From Siphonodentalium dalli (Eukaryota; Mollusca; Scaphopoda; Gadilida; Siphonodentaliidae): a stretch of 64,000 nt of DNA. Position numbers and translations under genes: made by a program. The notes below the pieces were generated by a model. It saw only the letters and a program-made list of their open reading frames with translations. It did no database searches and was not told the DNA's origin. The stretch's first letter is position 1, and every line of letters begins with the position of its first letter. Where the stretch lies: assembly GCA_032622095.1 (NCBI GenBank), contig CP136067.1:75046705-75110704 (forward strand), given 5' to 3'. Positions 1 to 13,289 of this stretch are shown here, one piece after another.

Positions 1-767
1 GGAAATGAAATCTCCCGATTCAAAAAATAAAACCCAAATTAGCCGACCGCTGTAGCAAGTAATAGGCCATGCATGCTATAGTGTTACAAATCAATTAGGA
101 ATTATATTGCCTGTGAATCATACAGCTTCACAATGTTGACACAACGTCAACTCTCTTTTGTTTAATAGTGTTGAGTAAGTAAATGTGGCTTCATTGTCCA
201 GGCAAGGATTATAATATACAAAACAAGAAGCCCTCCTTTGTGCCACACTTAATAAATTGTTGGTTTCTGCTTGCCCCGCCTGACTGCTTTAAAAGCTGCC
301 AACTCGAATTATTATATTGCTGGTTATATATTTTTTTGTGTCACTGAAAGTTCCATTTCCGTCTTGGTGGTATTCCTTGTTTTGTATACAAAATAACAGA
401 ACGCGAATCTAGTGGACCTCAAACATTACTATCAAATGTACTTTCTTTAAATTCACCGATGTTACCTGATATTACTGAATATATTTGGCGACAAAATTAT
501 CTGAAAGCACCATTTTATGGTGTAAATCTATAGTTTTAATCGTTTATTTGCCTTGTTCAAAATAAAACATGATCTGTAACCAGAAAATCATAATTGATTC
601 CCAATGATTCCGTGATTTTAGAGACACTGGGTGTCAAGGTGTCAATTTTGAAAGTAAACAGGTCTGGCTCTCGTGGTGTTTTCCTCATGGCAAGGACTGT
701 CATAAACTGCTGAAAGTAGACAAACTAAGGGTCGAAACTCAGGTAAAATGGATCCGACAAATCTACC
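1..767. other. No gene seen; AT-rich intergenic DNA
   Basis: I see no convincing ORF, RNA gene or bounded element here. The sequence is AT-rich with scattered short tracts. Confidence 0.5.
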
Positions 768-902
768 CCATCTACATGTCAATGTTAATATCCAGGACAA
801 ATTTCATGATGATCAGAAGAACATTGTGGCATGTAGCCCATGTTAATGGATTTGAATTTTGAAATCAAAGATGGCCGCTATGTTTTTTTGCCAAGTGTTG
901 AC

Positions 903-2329
903 TAGTGATGAGCCGATTGTCAAATAGAGCCTTGCGCCGTTTGCCAATTATTTGAGATCACAATCGGCCGATTCAGGTGCCGATTCCGATTATTGTAATA
1001 ATTATACCAAAATATGTTATATACTACTTTGATGTGGAAGCAACAACATCAGTAATATACCAGTATACATAAGTAAACGTTTGGGTAAGTATAAAGGTAG
1101 GCATGGGTGGACTTGTGAACGAATTCCTGCGTCCTGACAACCAATACACATGTTATATTATGCTAAATTTACCGTAGATTTATGTCTATAAGTCGCTATT
1201 TGATGACCCGGTATTTCCCCTCAAAATGGGCATGCGCCTTATACAACTAAGTCAATATAGGGGGTCTGAATTCTGGCTACAATCAAACACAGGTGAGTTT
1301 TGGCATTCGCCGCGATAACAACTCAGAAGAGTGCATGACCGTTCACACCAAAACAGGAACGAAATGTTTAATTACAAATAAAAACAATTAAATAATATTA
1401 ATAATTGTTACCAGTGTATTTATCACTATACAATTAATAAAATACAAGAATTCAACATGAGACCTCCGTCTGAGGAAGAGAATTTTGATGTTATACCCAA
1501 GCCTTGAAATAGTGTCTGTCATTTGCAGAATGAGGTCCCCAGAGGGTGAATTTAGTGATGCTACCCCACATAGCGGGCTAGCATCACCAAATTCACCCTC
1601 TGGGGATCTCATTCTGCTTACACCTCAGCAGAATGAGGTCCCCAGATAGTGAATTTGGTGATGCTAGCCCGATATGCGGGGTAGCATCACTAAATTCACC
1701 CTCTGGGGACCTCATTCTGCAAATGACAGACACCCTATTTCAAGGTTTGGTTATACCACATTATCCTGAACTCAACTGTAGAGACGCTGAATACCAATTA
1801 CTGTCTACATGTTTTTTTTGTTATGTCGGCTTTTAGATAAGAGGTCATTGAGGTCACTGGCTGACCTGGAATCAGTTTGAATACTAGTTACTACGTTGAA
1901 TAGTAGTTGTTAATTGGTGAACAATGGGAAATGTTGTAAACACACTACACTATATAATGGGTCTCGTCGAGATATTTTACATATTTATTTCAATTCATTC
2001 AATATATAATAACTGAAGCGTGGTGAATGCAGTCAACCGCGTAATTATGTGTCAGGTGACGTGTACTTTCGGGGGGTTTATACCCGTGTTTGGCAGGACC
2101 TGGCTGTATATTATCAAATTTGTGTTTGGTTACACTTTCCCCATGTTTACTGGTCATTTATTCAACAAAACATCGTTATATTTAACACAGTTTATTGAAG
2201 AAAAACAAGCACCTGATTATTATTTAGACAATCGGAAATGCCGATGTTGAAACCCGAGTACCGATTGTCATCCGATGGGCCACAATCGGCCGATTCCGAT
2301 TGTCGTTCCTGATTATCGGCTCATCACTA
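903..2329. mobile_element. Non-autonomous hAT element, 1427 bp
   Basis: The ends are inverted: the left begins TAGTGATGAGCCGAT and the right ends ATCGGCTCATCACTA, with further subterminal CAATCGGCCGATT motifs on both sides. The flanking 8-mers are GTGTTGAC (895-902) and ATGTTGAC (2330-2337), seven of eight identical, matching the 8-bp duplication of hAT elements. The TAGTG start is also typical of hAT ends. I see no transposase, so it must be mobilised in trans or be dead. It holds the nested palindrome at 1491-1756. It sits inside an older interspersed repeat that resumes on the right, which supports the boundaries. Confidence 0.85.
1491..1756. repeat. Palindrome made of two hairpins
   Basis: The hairpins 1525-1617 and 1628-1720 each have a stem beginning GCAGAATGAGGTCCCCAG. 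They are themselves mirror images around about 1622. The outer inverted sequence (TGTCTGTCATTTGC and its complement) extends the arms to about 1491 and 1756. The whole lies inside the hAT element. Confidence 0.85.
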
Positions 2330-2724
2330 ATGTTGACAAATTTCATAATTATCAGACCAACGGTATGACCTATAGCCCATGCTAATGGATTTACATTTTT
2401 TAATACTGAAAACCAAGATGGCCATGTTTATTGCCGAATGACCCCAAATAACATGTTCTTTATCTACATGTCAATGTCGACATCCATGATAAATTTCATT
2501 ATCATCACACAAATGGTACGGCCTGTAGCCTGTGATAATGGATTCAATTGTGAAATCCAAGATGGCCACTGGCGGCCATGTTTTTTGCAGATTGACCCCA
2601 AAATCACTCGTTAATGTTAATAGCCATGACAAATTTAATAATGATCCGACCAAAGGTACGACCTGTAGTTTGTGCTAATGGAAATTAATGATGGACACAC
2701 GGACGATGGATACAACCCAAGTCA

Positions 2725-4640
2725 AGTCAAGTTGAGCTAAAAATGATGGCTCCCATCTAGTGGTCACTCCAAAGATCCATACGATGTATTTAGTGACAAT
2801 CGGATGAGGGATGTGCATGGCCTGTAGAGTCATGCAAAGAGTAAATCCAAGATGGCCATCGACGACCATCTTTTTCCTCTAAATTCGGAAAAATTTGATG
2901 GCTCCCATCTAGTGGTCACCCAGAAGGTCCATATGAAGTTTGGTGACGATTTGATGAGGAATGTGGTCTGTAGTGTGTGCAAAGGATTTAGTCATGTTTT
3001 TTTTTATCGAAAATTTGACCTTTAAACATGGAAATTAATTTTTAACATGTTTTTAACAGATTTCAGAAATGAAAATGTCAATGACAATGAAGCTTAACTT
3101 TGAGAGGGGCTACTGTCAAATGTTAGTTAATGGAGCGATGGGGAATGCAGAAAGTTGGTATGTCCATGTAATACTAAACACCAAATGGATTTAGTCATAC
3201 AAAGAGCAAAATCCAAGATGGAAACTGGCAGACATGTTTTTAACAGAATTCGGAAAAAATGGTAAGCTCCCATCTAGAGGTCTCTCCAAAGATCCATATG
3301 AAGTTTGGTGACGATCAGATGAGAGATGTGGCCTGTATGGTGTGCCAAAGTAAATTATTGACAGAAGCACACACTCACCCATGCACGGACGACCAACCCA
3401 CGGCAATAGCTCAAACTTTACAAAATAATGTTTGTATTTCATCACATGAAAATGTTTTAAAACTTTTTTAAACTTTTCAAAACTCTTCAGCTCTTGTTGA
3501 GATTGTCTAGATACAGTACTCAACTTTTAGTGAAATATGCAGGAAAGCAGATAGAAAAAGAACATTTTCAGAAAAATATATGGACACAACCTACCATTTG
3601 CTGTCTTGTTCACAACAAGTCCCTCATGTTCGCCACCACCAACATGAGCTGCATTTTTATCATTGTCAGAGCCATGTTTCAGTTTTCTTTCGATTGTTAT
3701 CACCGTAGCGCTGCCCTTCTTTGAGGGTGTCATCACAATTTCTGTAACAAATGTAAAGTAGATTGATCAAATGATTTCACATAGGTTTCACATATTGCAC
3801 AGAAGGTCAGCAGATTTTAACCAGGAAACCTGTCAAAATCAGACATACATTCTTATATCCAGTCAAAGCCAGGGTTCACACTGTCGGTGGCCAGACTTTG
3901 GGCTGCAGTGTGTGCCGATGGATTCACATGTGAAATCCAAAAAGGCTGCTGATGGCCATGTTTTTTAATGAATTTTGGAAAAATTGGATAGCTCCCATCT
4001 AGAGGTCACCCCGAAGAGTCATACGAAGTTTGGCGACGATCGGATGAAGGATGTTGCGTGTAGGGTGTGCAAAAGTCTTGAAAAGAGTAAAATCCAAAAT
4101 GGCTGGGGGCGCCCATATTTTTCAACGAAATTCAATAGATCCAATCCGGAGATGATCCTAAACACGTCTGTAAAGTTTGAAAATAATATTTTACAGATAA
4201 ATGCAGCTGAAGGGTGAGCCAATGTATTCAAATTTAAAAACCAATTCTGCATTAACTGTTTAGTGTGCTAGGTGGACAACCAGAAACTGTGTAGCAGCTA
4301 GAGCTCAAGTTTACTTGTTCTACAGTGTTCTTGGAAGACAACAGAGGAATTTACAGACAACAACGATGGCTACTGACGGCCATGTGTTGGGGAAAAAATT
4401 GACAGCTCCCATTTAGAGGTCACCCTGAAAATCCATATGAAGTTTGGTGATGATTGGTCATCAAGTGAAGTGGTCTGTAGGGCGTACCAAAGGATTTAGT
4501 CATGCAAAGAGTAAAATAAAAGATGGTTGACGGTGGCCATGTTTTAAAAATCTGATAGCTCCCATCTGGAGGTGATCCTAAACATGACTGTAAATTTTCA
4601 AAACATTTGTCCAATAAATGTGGGCTGCAGGGTGTGCAGG
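2725..4640 (+). repeat. Degenerate repeat array with GCTCCCATCTAGAGGTCACC units
   Basis: Units recur at about 2743, 2898, 3262, 3987, 4402 and 4553. Each runs from GCTCCCATCTAGWGGTC through CATATGAAGTTTGGTGACGAT and GATGARGGATGTGG to AAATCCAAGATGGC. Spacing and identity vary. Fragments recur near 19810 and, reversed, near 34660-34690, so the family is dispersed. Short ORFs in it are not conserved between copies. Confidence 0.75.
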
Positions 4641-4869
4641 GGGGGGGGGGTGTTAGTAAAAAAAATTGCAGGAAGCTATGCCGTTTTTTTGCATTTTGCA
4701 CTAAAATTGGTCTAAAATCTCATAAATCTCTACTAATATCACTCTTATGGCTGGAGATGATCTCAATTAGTTCAAATAACCGTTTACCCTGTTTCAGAAG
4801 CTGTTTTAATTGAAAAAATAGAAGTTTTATAGGAGTAGCTTTTTACGAGAAAGATAATGGTCGGGGTTA

Positions 4870-7460
4870 GAATTTTCTAAAGTGACATCGTTGTTGTCAG
4901 GGGCAGAAAAGGGAGAGGGGCAGAAAAACAATTTGTCGCCGATTGCCACCAAACTTATATATAATCATCCCCATAATATGAGGAATCTAATGGCGTGGTT
5001 TAAATATGGCAAAAGTCGCGCTGTTCGCGTCAGGGGTGCCCGGAAGGGGGGGCAGATTTTGTTTTCTGTCGCCGATTGCCACGAAACTTACATATAATCA
5101 TCCCCATGATATGAAGAATCCAACAGTGGTTTAAATATGTCAAAAGTGGCGTCGTTTGAGACAGGGATGAACGGAAGGGGAGAGGGGCACCAAAATTGAT
5201 AAAACTTATTTTAGCGCCGATTTCCACCAAATTGATATATATTCTTCTTCATGATACAAGGAATCTAATTGTGCGATTTAACAACGCCAAATTGTTGTTT
5301 TTGAATGAGAGATTGGGAGGGGGTGGGCACTAAATTTGATAAGTCGTCGCCGATTGCCACCACACTTATACAAAATCATCCCCATGGTATGAGGAGTCTA
5401 ATGGTGTGGCTTTTATCTGTCAAATGCGGCCTCATTCGAGCCAGGGTTGCATTGAAAGGGACAGGGGCACCAAAATTTATGCACAATTTTTTTACCGCCA
5501 ATTTCCACCAAATTGATACACGTTCTTATCCATAATACGAGGAATCTAATCGTGATTTAAAGACGCCATAGTGGTGCTGTTTGGGTGAGAGATGGAGAGG
5601 GTGGGATTGGCGCCAAATTTGATAAAAAAATTGTTTAGTCGCCGATTATCACCAAACTTATAAACAATCATCTCCATGATATCAGGAGTGTAATCGTGTG
5701 GTTTAAGGATGTCACAAGTGGGGCCATTCGAGTCAGTGGTGTATAGAGATGAGAGGGACACAAAAAATTATATCTATATGTTTAGTGCCGATTTCCACCA
5801 GATTGATACATATTCTTCTCCGTGATACGAGGAATCTTATCGTGTGGTTTAGATACTAGTGTTGAAACGATTAATCGACTAGTCGAAATCGATGCGATTA
5901 TTAAATTAGTCAATCCCGAAATCTGCTAGTCGACTAGTCGGGAAAAAGCAGTACCTATGTGCGATCATGACAGCAGTGCCATTGCACGGCCATATTATCA
6001 TGTAATCTGTAACAGTTAACACATATTAACTTCTTAAAGCCTTATTGCATCGTACCTTTAACGATGCCACTGCCAGTCGTGCACTGGCGGTGAACTCCAT
6101 GACCTGAACTGAACCCAATGTATGCACGTGTAGGCGCAGTTTCTTTTATGTTGATCATCAAAGACATGTTCAAAGTGTCGCTGCCGACTGAACACTGTCT
6201 AGTTCCATGGACACAATTGACCAGTGATAACTTCTCACTGTCGCACTTGTAATATTAGAGTAATGATGCAACAAAATGGCTTCAATGATATACGAAACAT
6301 AATTCGCGACAAGTCAAGCTGGTAAAGCCAACTCACTAACTGAATAAATTCTAGATCACTCTTATACCCATACCACCCCCCAACTATCCCCCCCCCACGA
6401 CACATGAGGCGCCAAATTCAGAGAGACAATAGAACACACCCGACATCTCGTTAGCGACACTTACGAACGAGACTTGCCTATTTATTTCCATGTTACCAGC
6501 GACAATTTTTGTTTAAATAAAATGTTTTTATTACCTGCATTCCGCAAACCGTGAGATTATAGGAGAGCCAGGTTTAATACATCAAATTGGGAGACTCACG
6601 GGAAAAATGGAGATTACATAGTTCACGTGCTTTCTGTTTGAACGTTCTGACACGGAAGAGTTGGATACTCGAAACTGCGATGCCACATGGCCCATTTTAT
6701 ACGTCATATGGGCATAGAAACGGGAACTCTTAGAAGGGGTCCGACTAGTCGACTAGTAGTCGATTACCTCTGGCAACTAGTCGATTCCTTAAAATCGCTA
6801 ATCGTTTCAACACTATTAGATACACCAAATTGGTGCCCTATGGGTGAGAGATATGGGGACCTTAAATTTGATACGAATTTGTATACTCGCCAATTTTCAC
6901 CAATTTCATATATATGCATCTCTAATCTCTAATGAGTCTTAGTGTGTGCATCTTGAGTCCGAAATAGGGACGGGAGGGTCACCAAAATTGATACAAAATA
7001 GTTTTAGTACCAATTACCATCAAATTCAGACACGTTCTTCTCAAATGATACAAGAAATAAAATCGTGCTGTCTGTCTTTTTGTCTGTCTGTGTGCGTTCT
7101 ATATATAACTTCACGCGGTACAATCGAGATGGCACCAAGGCGTTCTAAGAGGGGTAACTTTTTACAAGGAAGATAATGGTGCGGGTTAAAATCTTCTAAA
7201 ATGACGCTGTTGGTGGGAGGGGAAATTAAAAAATTATGGTGAAATAGTTTTGTCGCTGAATTCCACCAAACGAATACATAATCACCTTCGCAATATGGCG
7301 TTGTTCGAGTCAGCGTTGCATCAACAATTGATTTAATAAACCAAATTCCACCAAATTCATACACGTTTTTCTCTAATGATATACCATGAATTAAATCACA
7401 TTTGGTGTCGTTTGCGTCACGGATGGCGAGCGGATATTGATAAGATTGCTATTCGCCGAT
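4870..7460 (+). repeat. Degenerate tandem repeat of about 140 bp, split by a hAT insertion
   Basis: The phrase GCCGATTGCCACCAAACTTA followed by ATCATCCCCATGATATGAGG recurs at about 4935, 5070, 5215, 5347, 5500, 5640 and 5788, then again from about 6893 to 7460. Copies carry substitutions and indels, and no coding frame is maintained. The hAT element 5857-6815 splits the array. Confidence 0.8.
5857..6815. mobile_element. Non-autonomous hAT element, 959 bp
   Basis: The ends are TAGTGTTGAAACGATTA on the left and its complement TAATCGTTTCAACACTA on the right. The flanking 8-bp duplication is perfect: TTAGATAC at 5849-5856 and 6816-6823. Just inside each end are clusters of ACTAGTCGACTAGTCG, plausible subterminal transposase-binding repeats. 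No transposase ORF is present. It is inserted in the 140-bp tandem array. Confidence 0.93.
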
Positions 7461-7815
7461 ATCGACATATAAGTTATATACAGTCACCAGGCCATCTCCA
7501 TATCATTTTAAGTAGTTGGGCGTTCACATTTCACAATCCCGACATATGGTGACCCACATAAGTCACTTGAACAATTGTATCTTCTTAACAGTCATATTTA
7601 TATGGGAATGGCAATCAAGGCATTCACACAATGAGCTAGCAAAAAGAGTTAACTAGAAGAAGCATTAAACATATATTTATCATTCTACTAGTATTGTTCA
7701 AGAGATACATATATTCGTGCAAACTGAGAGACCTCGAACCGTCAGATGATTGCATATATATAATAACAAAATTTAGTCTGTTCCATTCAATACAGTTTCC
7801 ACAAAAAGTTACAAT

Positions 7816-8025
7816 TTGTCAAGAGATATGGAAGGCCTGTTCAAAAATAGTGGTCACAGTGTGCAGTCAAATATAGTTTCTTCTGATATACAAGAAAATG
7901 CAGTTAGTAGCACAAGACTTTTCAGGATCCTACCAATACTGACATCTGACAAGGGTTTTAGTACAGACTCATCGACTGACATAAACAACTCAAAATCTCG
8001 CTCTGTGCCTGGCACATGTAGCTGA
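7816..8025 (+). CDS. Hypothetical ORF, possible terminal exon
   Basis: I do not recognise this serine-rich frame, which could encode up to about 69 residues and stops with TGA at 8023-8025. It begins after an AG-rich stretch that could supply a splice acceptor. AATAAA-type signals follow near 8290. It lies outside the repeat families I could identify, so it could be the last exon of a host gene. There is no domain, no matching upstream exon and no second copy to confirm it. It may be chance. Confidence 0.2.
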   Translation: MSRDMEGLFKNSGHSVQSNIVSSDIQENAVSSTRLFRILPILTSDKGFSTDSSTDINNSKSRSVPGTCS

Positions 8026-8956
8026 TATATGTGCGCAGCAACATTTCGTTTAAACTAAGAATATTTAGCCAATATATAGCATCATGAACAGAGGAGCACC
8101 TGGAAATTTCTTTGAAACATCTGTATCTTCATGGAGATATGATAGCCAGGTGTCCTCGAGATCTTAGTCCAACCCACTAGATTGATTGATACATCTCAAT
8201 ATGTAAAACCCAATTATCATCTTTTATCGAACGAATGTGTTTATGATGTTCATGTATCATATTATAACGTCTAATATATACGCAGTTGTAAATAAATAAA
8301 TACTTCATTATTGGTGGAACGGATTAATCGCGATAAACAGAATGACAATTGACAAGGTGAGCCACTACTTATATTCCATGACTGTAATAATCATGTTTTG
8401 TGATGCTATTTGAATATACAATTTATGAGAAAATGTATAACACTTTAAGCAAGAGCATTCTCTATTCCCAACAAATATCCACAGCATACATTAACCTGGG
8501 CAACGCCGGGTAACCCTGCTAGTCTAACATATTCCATACCACTTATGTTATTCTACTGGAGCAGCTTAGTTCTATTATACTAAAACTAGGTGAAACAGGC
8601 TCCCTTTGGGAGCCTACATTCAGCATCGGAGATACCTGTGGCCCCCTTTGTTGGACTTCGCACACATTTTGATCTTAGACAGAGCCTTCATTTAGAGGTG
8701 GCCCCTTTGTGCGCTTCAAGCACAATTGGTCATTGAAACATTTTGATTTATATATATTGTTTTAATATACTTTTTTTTAAAGATGGAATTCCTTGCTCAA
8801 TTTAACAAAACCAATTTTATTTTATTTTTGTTTAATTAAAAATTTTGAAAAACTAATACCATTATAACATCCGCCAGGGTACCACGAGTCACAACACCAA
8901 ATTTGGTTGAACTCGGTCCAGGGTTCTGAGAGAAAACTACGGACATTTATATATAT

Positions 8957-9552
8957 AGATGACAAGCAGTCACAGCACTATACCAGACTTGGATTCTTTC
9001 GGTCTTGTGAGAGATCATCTGAGTTGAAAGACATGCAAATAATTCACTGATTGGATTGATGCACTGATGACAGATATTTTCTACCCATTGATAGTCAGAT
9101 TAATGTTTGAGACAGTTGCTCGCTCTTTTTCAATGCACACAATGATCTAGGCATTGGTTGGATCAGGACAAGTTTACTTATATATGCAAACTTAGGTCAT
9201 TGTACAGGATACACACAATTCCATAATTTCTAACCATTTCCCGATTAGTCTGTCAACCAGCCCATTATCTAGCATTATGCCTTAACACTTTTGTCTACTG
9301 GAGCAACCTCTGTTATAATAAATGACAAACAGTCACTATGCCAGACTTGGATATTTTAGGTGTTGTGAGAGTAACAGATCATATGAGTTGATAGACATGC
9401 AAATATTTCACTGATTGGCTTGATGCACTGATGAACAGTGTGATGACAGTTATATTCTAGCCATTGATAGTCACATTAATGTTTGAGGCAGTTGCTCTTT
9501 TTCCATGCACACAATTATCTTGGCTTTAGTTACATCAAGACAAGTTTATATA
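8957..9552 (+). repeat. Direct duplication of about 230 bp
   Basis: 8957-9190 and 9322-9552 align throughout: ATGACAARCAGTCAC, CCAGACTTGGAT, GACATGCAAATAWTTCACTGATTGG, CATTGATAGTCA and AATGTTTGAGRCAGTTGCTC occur in the same order. The copies are diverged, with a small insertion in the second. The duplication is old and I see no coding content. Confidence 0.8.
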
Positions 9553-9559
9553 TTTCAGT

Positions 9560-10333
9560 TTTACATTTTCTCGAAGCTTCTTTCCGAAGAGTGTCGGGAA
9601 GGAATTTTTTCACCCCACCACCCCATATGCAACATGCCATATAGCTTAATGTTATCTCTCATAAGGCCCTGAGGTCCCAGTAACATAAATATGGTGTTTT
9701 TGCAATTATAAATTCTTATAATATGTTTTAAACTGTTACAAATGTCATATAAGGGCACAAAAGGTCTTTTAGTAAAAAATTTGCATGAGGGTGTAAAAAA
9801 TGTGTAACCCACCCACCCCGGCATACCTTCCTGCAAATTTTTTACTACCCCCCCCCCTGATATCTCCAACAAATGTGGGCTCCAGAATGTGCCAATGAAT
9901 TCAGATGTGAAATCCAAGATGGCCACTGGAGGTCATGTTTTTATTGAATATCGGGGAGGGTGGTTCTGCAAAAGAATGCCGTACACAGCTGATTATGTGG
10001 TGAGTTATCTTTTAAAACCTGAATATACACATTGTGTAGCTACAAATTCAAAAAATCCAATTTTAATGCGGAGAAAAATGAAGCGAACGATCATTTTTAT
10101 CACTTCAAAGTGTAACTATTGCATTTTAAAATAAAATCAGTCCGCACATTGGCAGCGGTTGGAAAGAGTCAACATGCCCATGTCCATTGATGTATCAGTC
10201 GTATTGATCAGTCAACAGATATCATGACGAATATATGCACCATGTTTTGAAGACAATTACCTGCTGAAGGTGTACGGGTTGGAGTACTAATCTGGTGAGT
10301 TGCTGTATGGGTTTAATATCACACATTTGCATA
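9560..10333. other. Non-coding, with repeat fragments
   Basis: A fragment of the 768-2700 family lies at about 9870-9945, next to a poly-C tract. Short ORFs on both strands cross this repeat and are not supported. Confidence 0.4.
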
Positions 10334-10774
10334 CTGTATATACCCGTCATTTAGCCCAGGGGACTCGTGAATTGTTTGACACAAAATCTTGGGACTGGGC
10401 TTACCTTCGAGGACTCCCACATGCAAAATCTGAATTTGTGTTCATAGTGATAATCCAATGTCATATTTTATAATTCATAATTTGGTTTGTGTTAGATTAG
10501 TATTTAAAATAAGACACAAAGATCATTTTATATATTGTAATACAGCATTTTGTGAAACACATTGGGGCAGGAACTAGGAATGAGTTTGCAATGGACATTA
10601 GCTGGATTAATGCTATTTTTTGCATTAATTTTTGTCATCTTTATTCAGAGTTAACCTGACATCAATGTATACTCGCCCCCCTCGCTTATCGAGGACCACC
10701 CCATGATTTTTTTAGAAATAAAAACATAGACTGGGCTTATCCTCAGGGATGGGCTTACTGACGGGTGTATACAG
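10334..10774. mobile_element. TA-flanked MITE, 441 bp
   Basis: The left end CTGTATATACCCGTCATTTA and the right end are inverted over about 25 bp with three mismatches. Both are flanked by TA, the target duplication of Tc1/mariner-type elements. A second inverted block (ACTGGGCTTAYC) lies inside each end. No transposase is present. The superfamily rests on the TA alone. Confidence 0.7.
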
Positions 10775-12511
10775 TATGATATATCTGGGTGATAAAACAC
10801 AACAGCTAGAGACTGGTCACTGTACATTCACCAAAAATGAAATAAGATAAACCAACCTGACGCCACGTGGTTTGGGGCTGTGGGAGGTGAGAGGGACTCT
10901 CAGAGAAATTCATGCCTGACATTATCAATTGGAAATTGAGGCGGGGATGGAGGTGTAAAAAATTCTAGACATGGGATGTTGGGTCCGCGGCAAAGGGGAT
11001 TTTACGATTGAGTCTCATTTTTCACTGGTTCAGATTTAGTATTAGGACGGATAACCTTTAAAGAAACTCAATGCCTTCAAAGTTGGTTCATGCAAAAGAA
11101 CACAAATTGCATGCGAAATAACACAATTTGTATAACAGTTCGTCAGAGAGAAAAACACATCCCAATAAGAATAGATTTGATATCTGATTCCGGAGTTGAT
11201 GTCAAAGGAGTATCAATTTTTATAGACTGTCAGTTGCATCAACACCACATCGAAGATGCGCAGGGGAGGGATAAACTGTTACACCAGATTTGCTTTCGGT
11301 TCCCAAATAAGGGCATATTTTTATCCACACAAAGAGAGGCCAGGTTAACTCATTCGAGTATGTCTTTTGTTAGTTTCTTACTGGGAAACATGAGGGAACA
11401 GTGGTTGCTATGAGAAGTGGAGTAATTTTCCTATAAAATTAACCCTCTGTGATTTCTTCCACCAATAGAACTGTGTCCTGGCCATTTCTAAGTACTTATG
11501 GTATGCTTGCCCAAATATTGAGTTCTGGTAGTAATAGAACGTCACAAAAGTCATTAATAGTACTTATGGTATATATATTAAAGGGAGACTGTACCCAAAT
11601 CCGATGTATAAGCCATCTCCTACTTTATTCAACTGAAAATATGAAACAAATAAATGAATTGGAGTCAGGGTGAGTGCAAAATACTCTAATGTGCTCTTAT
11701 AAATGATGTAAAACAACATGGTAATTACAATGAAATTGAGTAAATGACTTCAGCCTTTTACTTAATTTCGTTAAAATGATCAGGTTGTTATATGTGGTTC
11801 TTTGTGAACCTGAGTGAATTTAACTATCATTATTGACTCTAATTGAGTAATTGACTGAATTTAGGTACAGTATGCATGCAAACTACATTGTATGTCAAGT
11901 AACTGAAGTTCAAAGTTCTTTATCTAAACCTACCTACCGGTATTGTGGCCTAGAATGCGATCAGTAATTAAATCAGTGAAAAGTATGCCAATATATATTT
12001 TTCTTTCTTGTGTTTCAGATTGATTCATTATCATTTTACAATTTGTGTCTGTTTAAAAGTGATCTGAAAATGGATTATGTGTGCCTAGTAGGTTTATTTT
12101 CAGGATTGACTTATTTCCATTCTTGAGTACGGAGTTGACCATCTTTTTTCCGATATCCAGTAGCTCGTCCATTAACCTGACATAAGTGACAGTTGTGAGG
12201 AATGGAGTTTCTAACAACTGGATGTTGCGATGTATACTATATTAACTCATATAAACAACTGACTAACAATATAACTTGGCCGTGAGGTGAGTACAGTTCA
12301 TGGTTATGCTTATGCACATTGGAGTGACGTATTGGCTATCCCCCGACATCCTCTGCGGGGAGGCAACAAGATAAAAACATAGCACTGCTGTATAGCTGCA
12401 CAAATAACTATAACAACTTTGATTCATGAACAGTTCATAAAGTCAGCAATATGCAGCCGCTAATTCATATTGGTGCTCATTGTAACAATCATGAACATAG
12501 ATACACATATG
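10775..12511. other. No supported gene
   Basis: The open frames at about 11090-11413 and 11449-11673 show no recognisable domain or motif. The rest is AT-rich without a clear repeat boundary. Confidence 0.4.
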
Positions 12512-13054
12512 TCACGGATGTTCAGCTTTGTTAGTACAATCCAATACGGTTCTGATAGTCATCGTACTGGACTCTTTGAAAACAGGATGGTGGGAAACAT
12601 GACATTTACCAGTTTCATTGAGATTAACAACATAGCTTGACACCTTCGCATCAAATCCACATTTCATCGTGTCTGTTAGAATGCTATCGTATTTGAGAAG
12701 TCCTGGTGTCATGCTCACGTGTCGCAATACTGCACTTGTTCCTTGTGTCAGACCAAGGTAAATGTGCCACACAATGATTGTCAACATAATCAATGGAATC
12801 ACAGTATCTCCCAAGCAAATCACTGCTATTCTCCATTGGATAATCAACATCGATGTCGCCGTGTTTCTCAAATTCCTCAGTTCACGGTTCTCTGAACAGT
12901 CCTCGGTCAGTACACTCAACATCATATAGTCCAATTTTGGCGAAGATTTTATCCGACCAGCAAGATGATATTCTAATTTTGACTGAACTGCTATTGGGCC
13001 TGACTTTCCATGAATCTGAGGTCCATCATAACGTATAGTACGGATCCACAACAA
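12512..13054 (-). pseudogene. BEL/Pao protease-RT junction and RT start
   Basis: GPQIHGKSGPIAVQSKLEYH near the start matches the conserved segment after the protease in BEL/Pao polyproteins. The end (a KYDSIL segment, then VSHHPVFKESSTMTIRTVLD) matches the RT fingers region that precedes the first catalytic motif. The middle is out of character, suggesting internal frameshifts. The frame stops before the catalytic aspartates, so no polymerase could be made. Confidence 0.7.
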
Positions 13055-13289
13055 TTAGTATGTCAATCTCGAAAGAATCAGTGTTTCCTGTTGTATGGGC
13101 CAATTTGAGACCACAGATGTGTTCATAGTGTGATAAATTGCGATAAGTACTGATATCCAATGGTGTTGAGATTTAAGGAACTACTAGAAGTCTTAGTTTC
13201 ACATCCCCAGTGTCACATGGTAGTCTCACATGGGCGACATCAAGAGATCTTGTTCGAGGAATTCCATATCCAAATGCTGACACATTTAT

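Larger units (their letters stand above)
768..2700 (+). repeat. Degenerate interspersed repeat of about 130 bp, split by a hAT insertion
   Basis: Recurring phrases (ATCCAGGACAAATTTCATGATGATCAG-like, then GCCCATGTTAATGG, then AAGATGGCCGCTATGTTTT) occur at about 768-902, 2338-2440, 2461-2590 and 2590-2700. A related fragment lies at about 9870-9945. The 903-2329 hAT element splits one unit. No reading frame persists through the copies. Confidence 0.7.

Noticed and set aside
8480-8520. GGGCAACGCCGGGTAACCCTGC, similar to ends of some widespread elements
   Set aside because: No second end or ORF was found, so no element can be drawn.
9561-9926. 121-codon minus-strand ORF
   Set aside because: It crosses a fragment of a dispersed repeat and a poly-C tract, with no domain.
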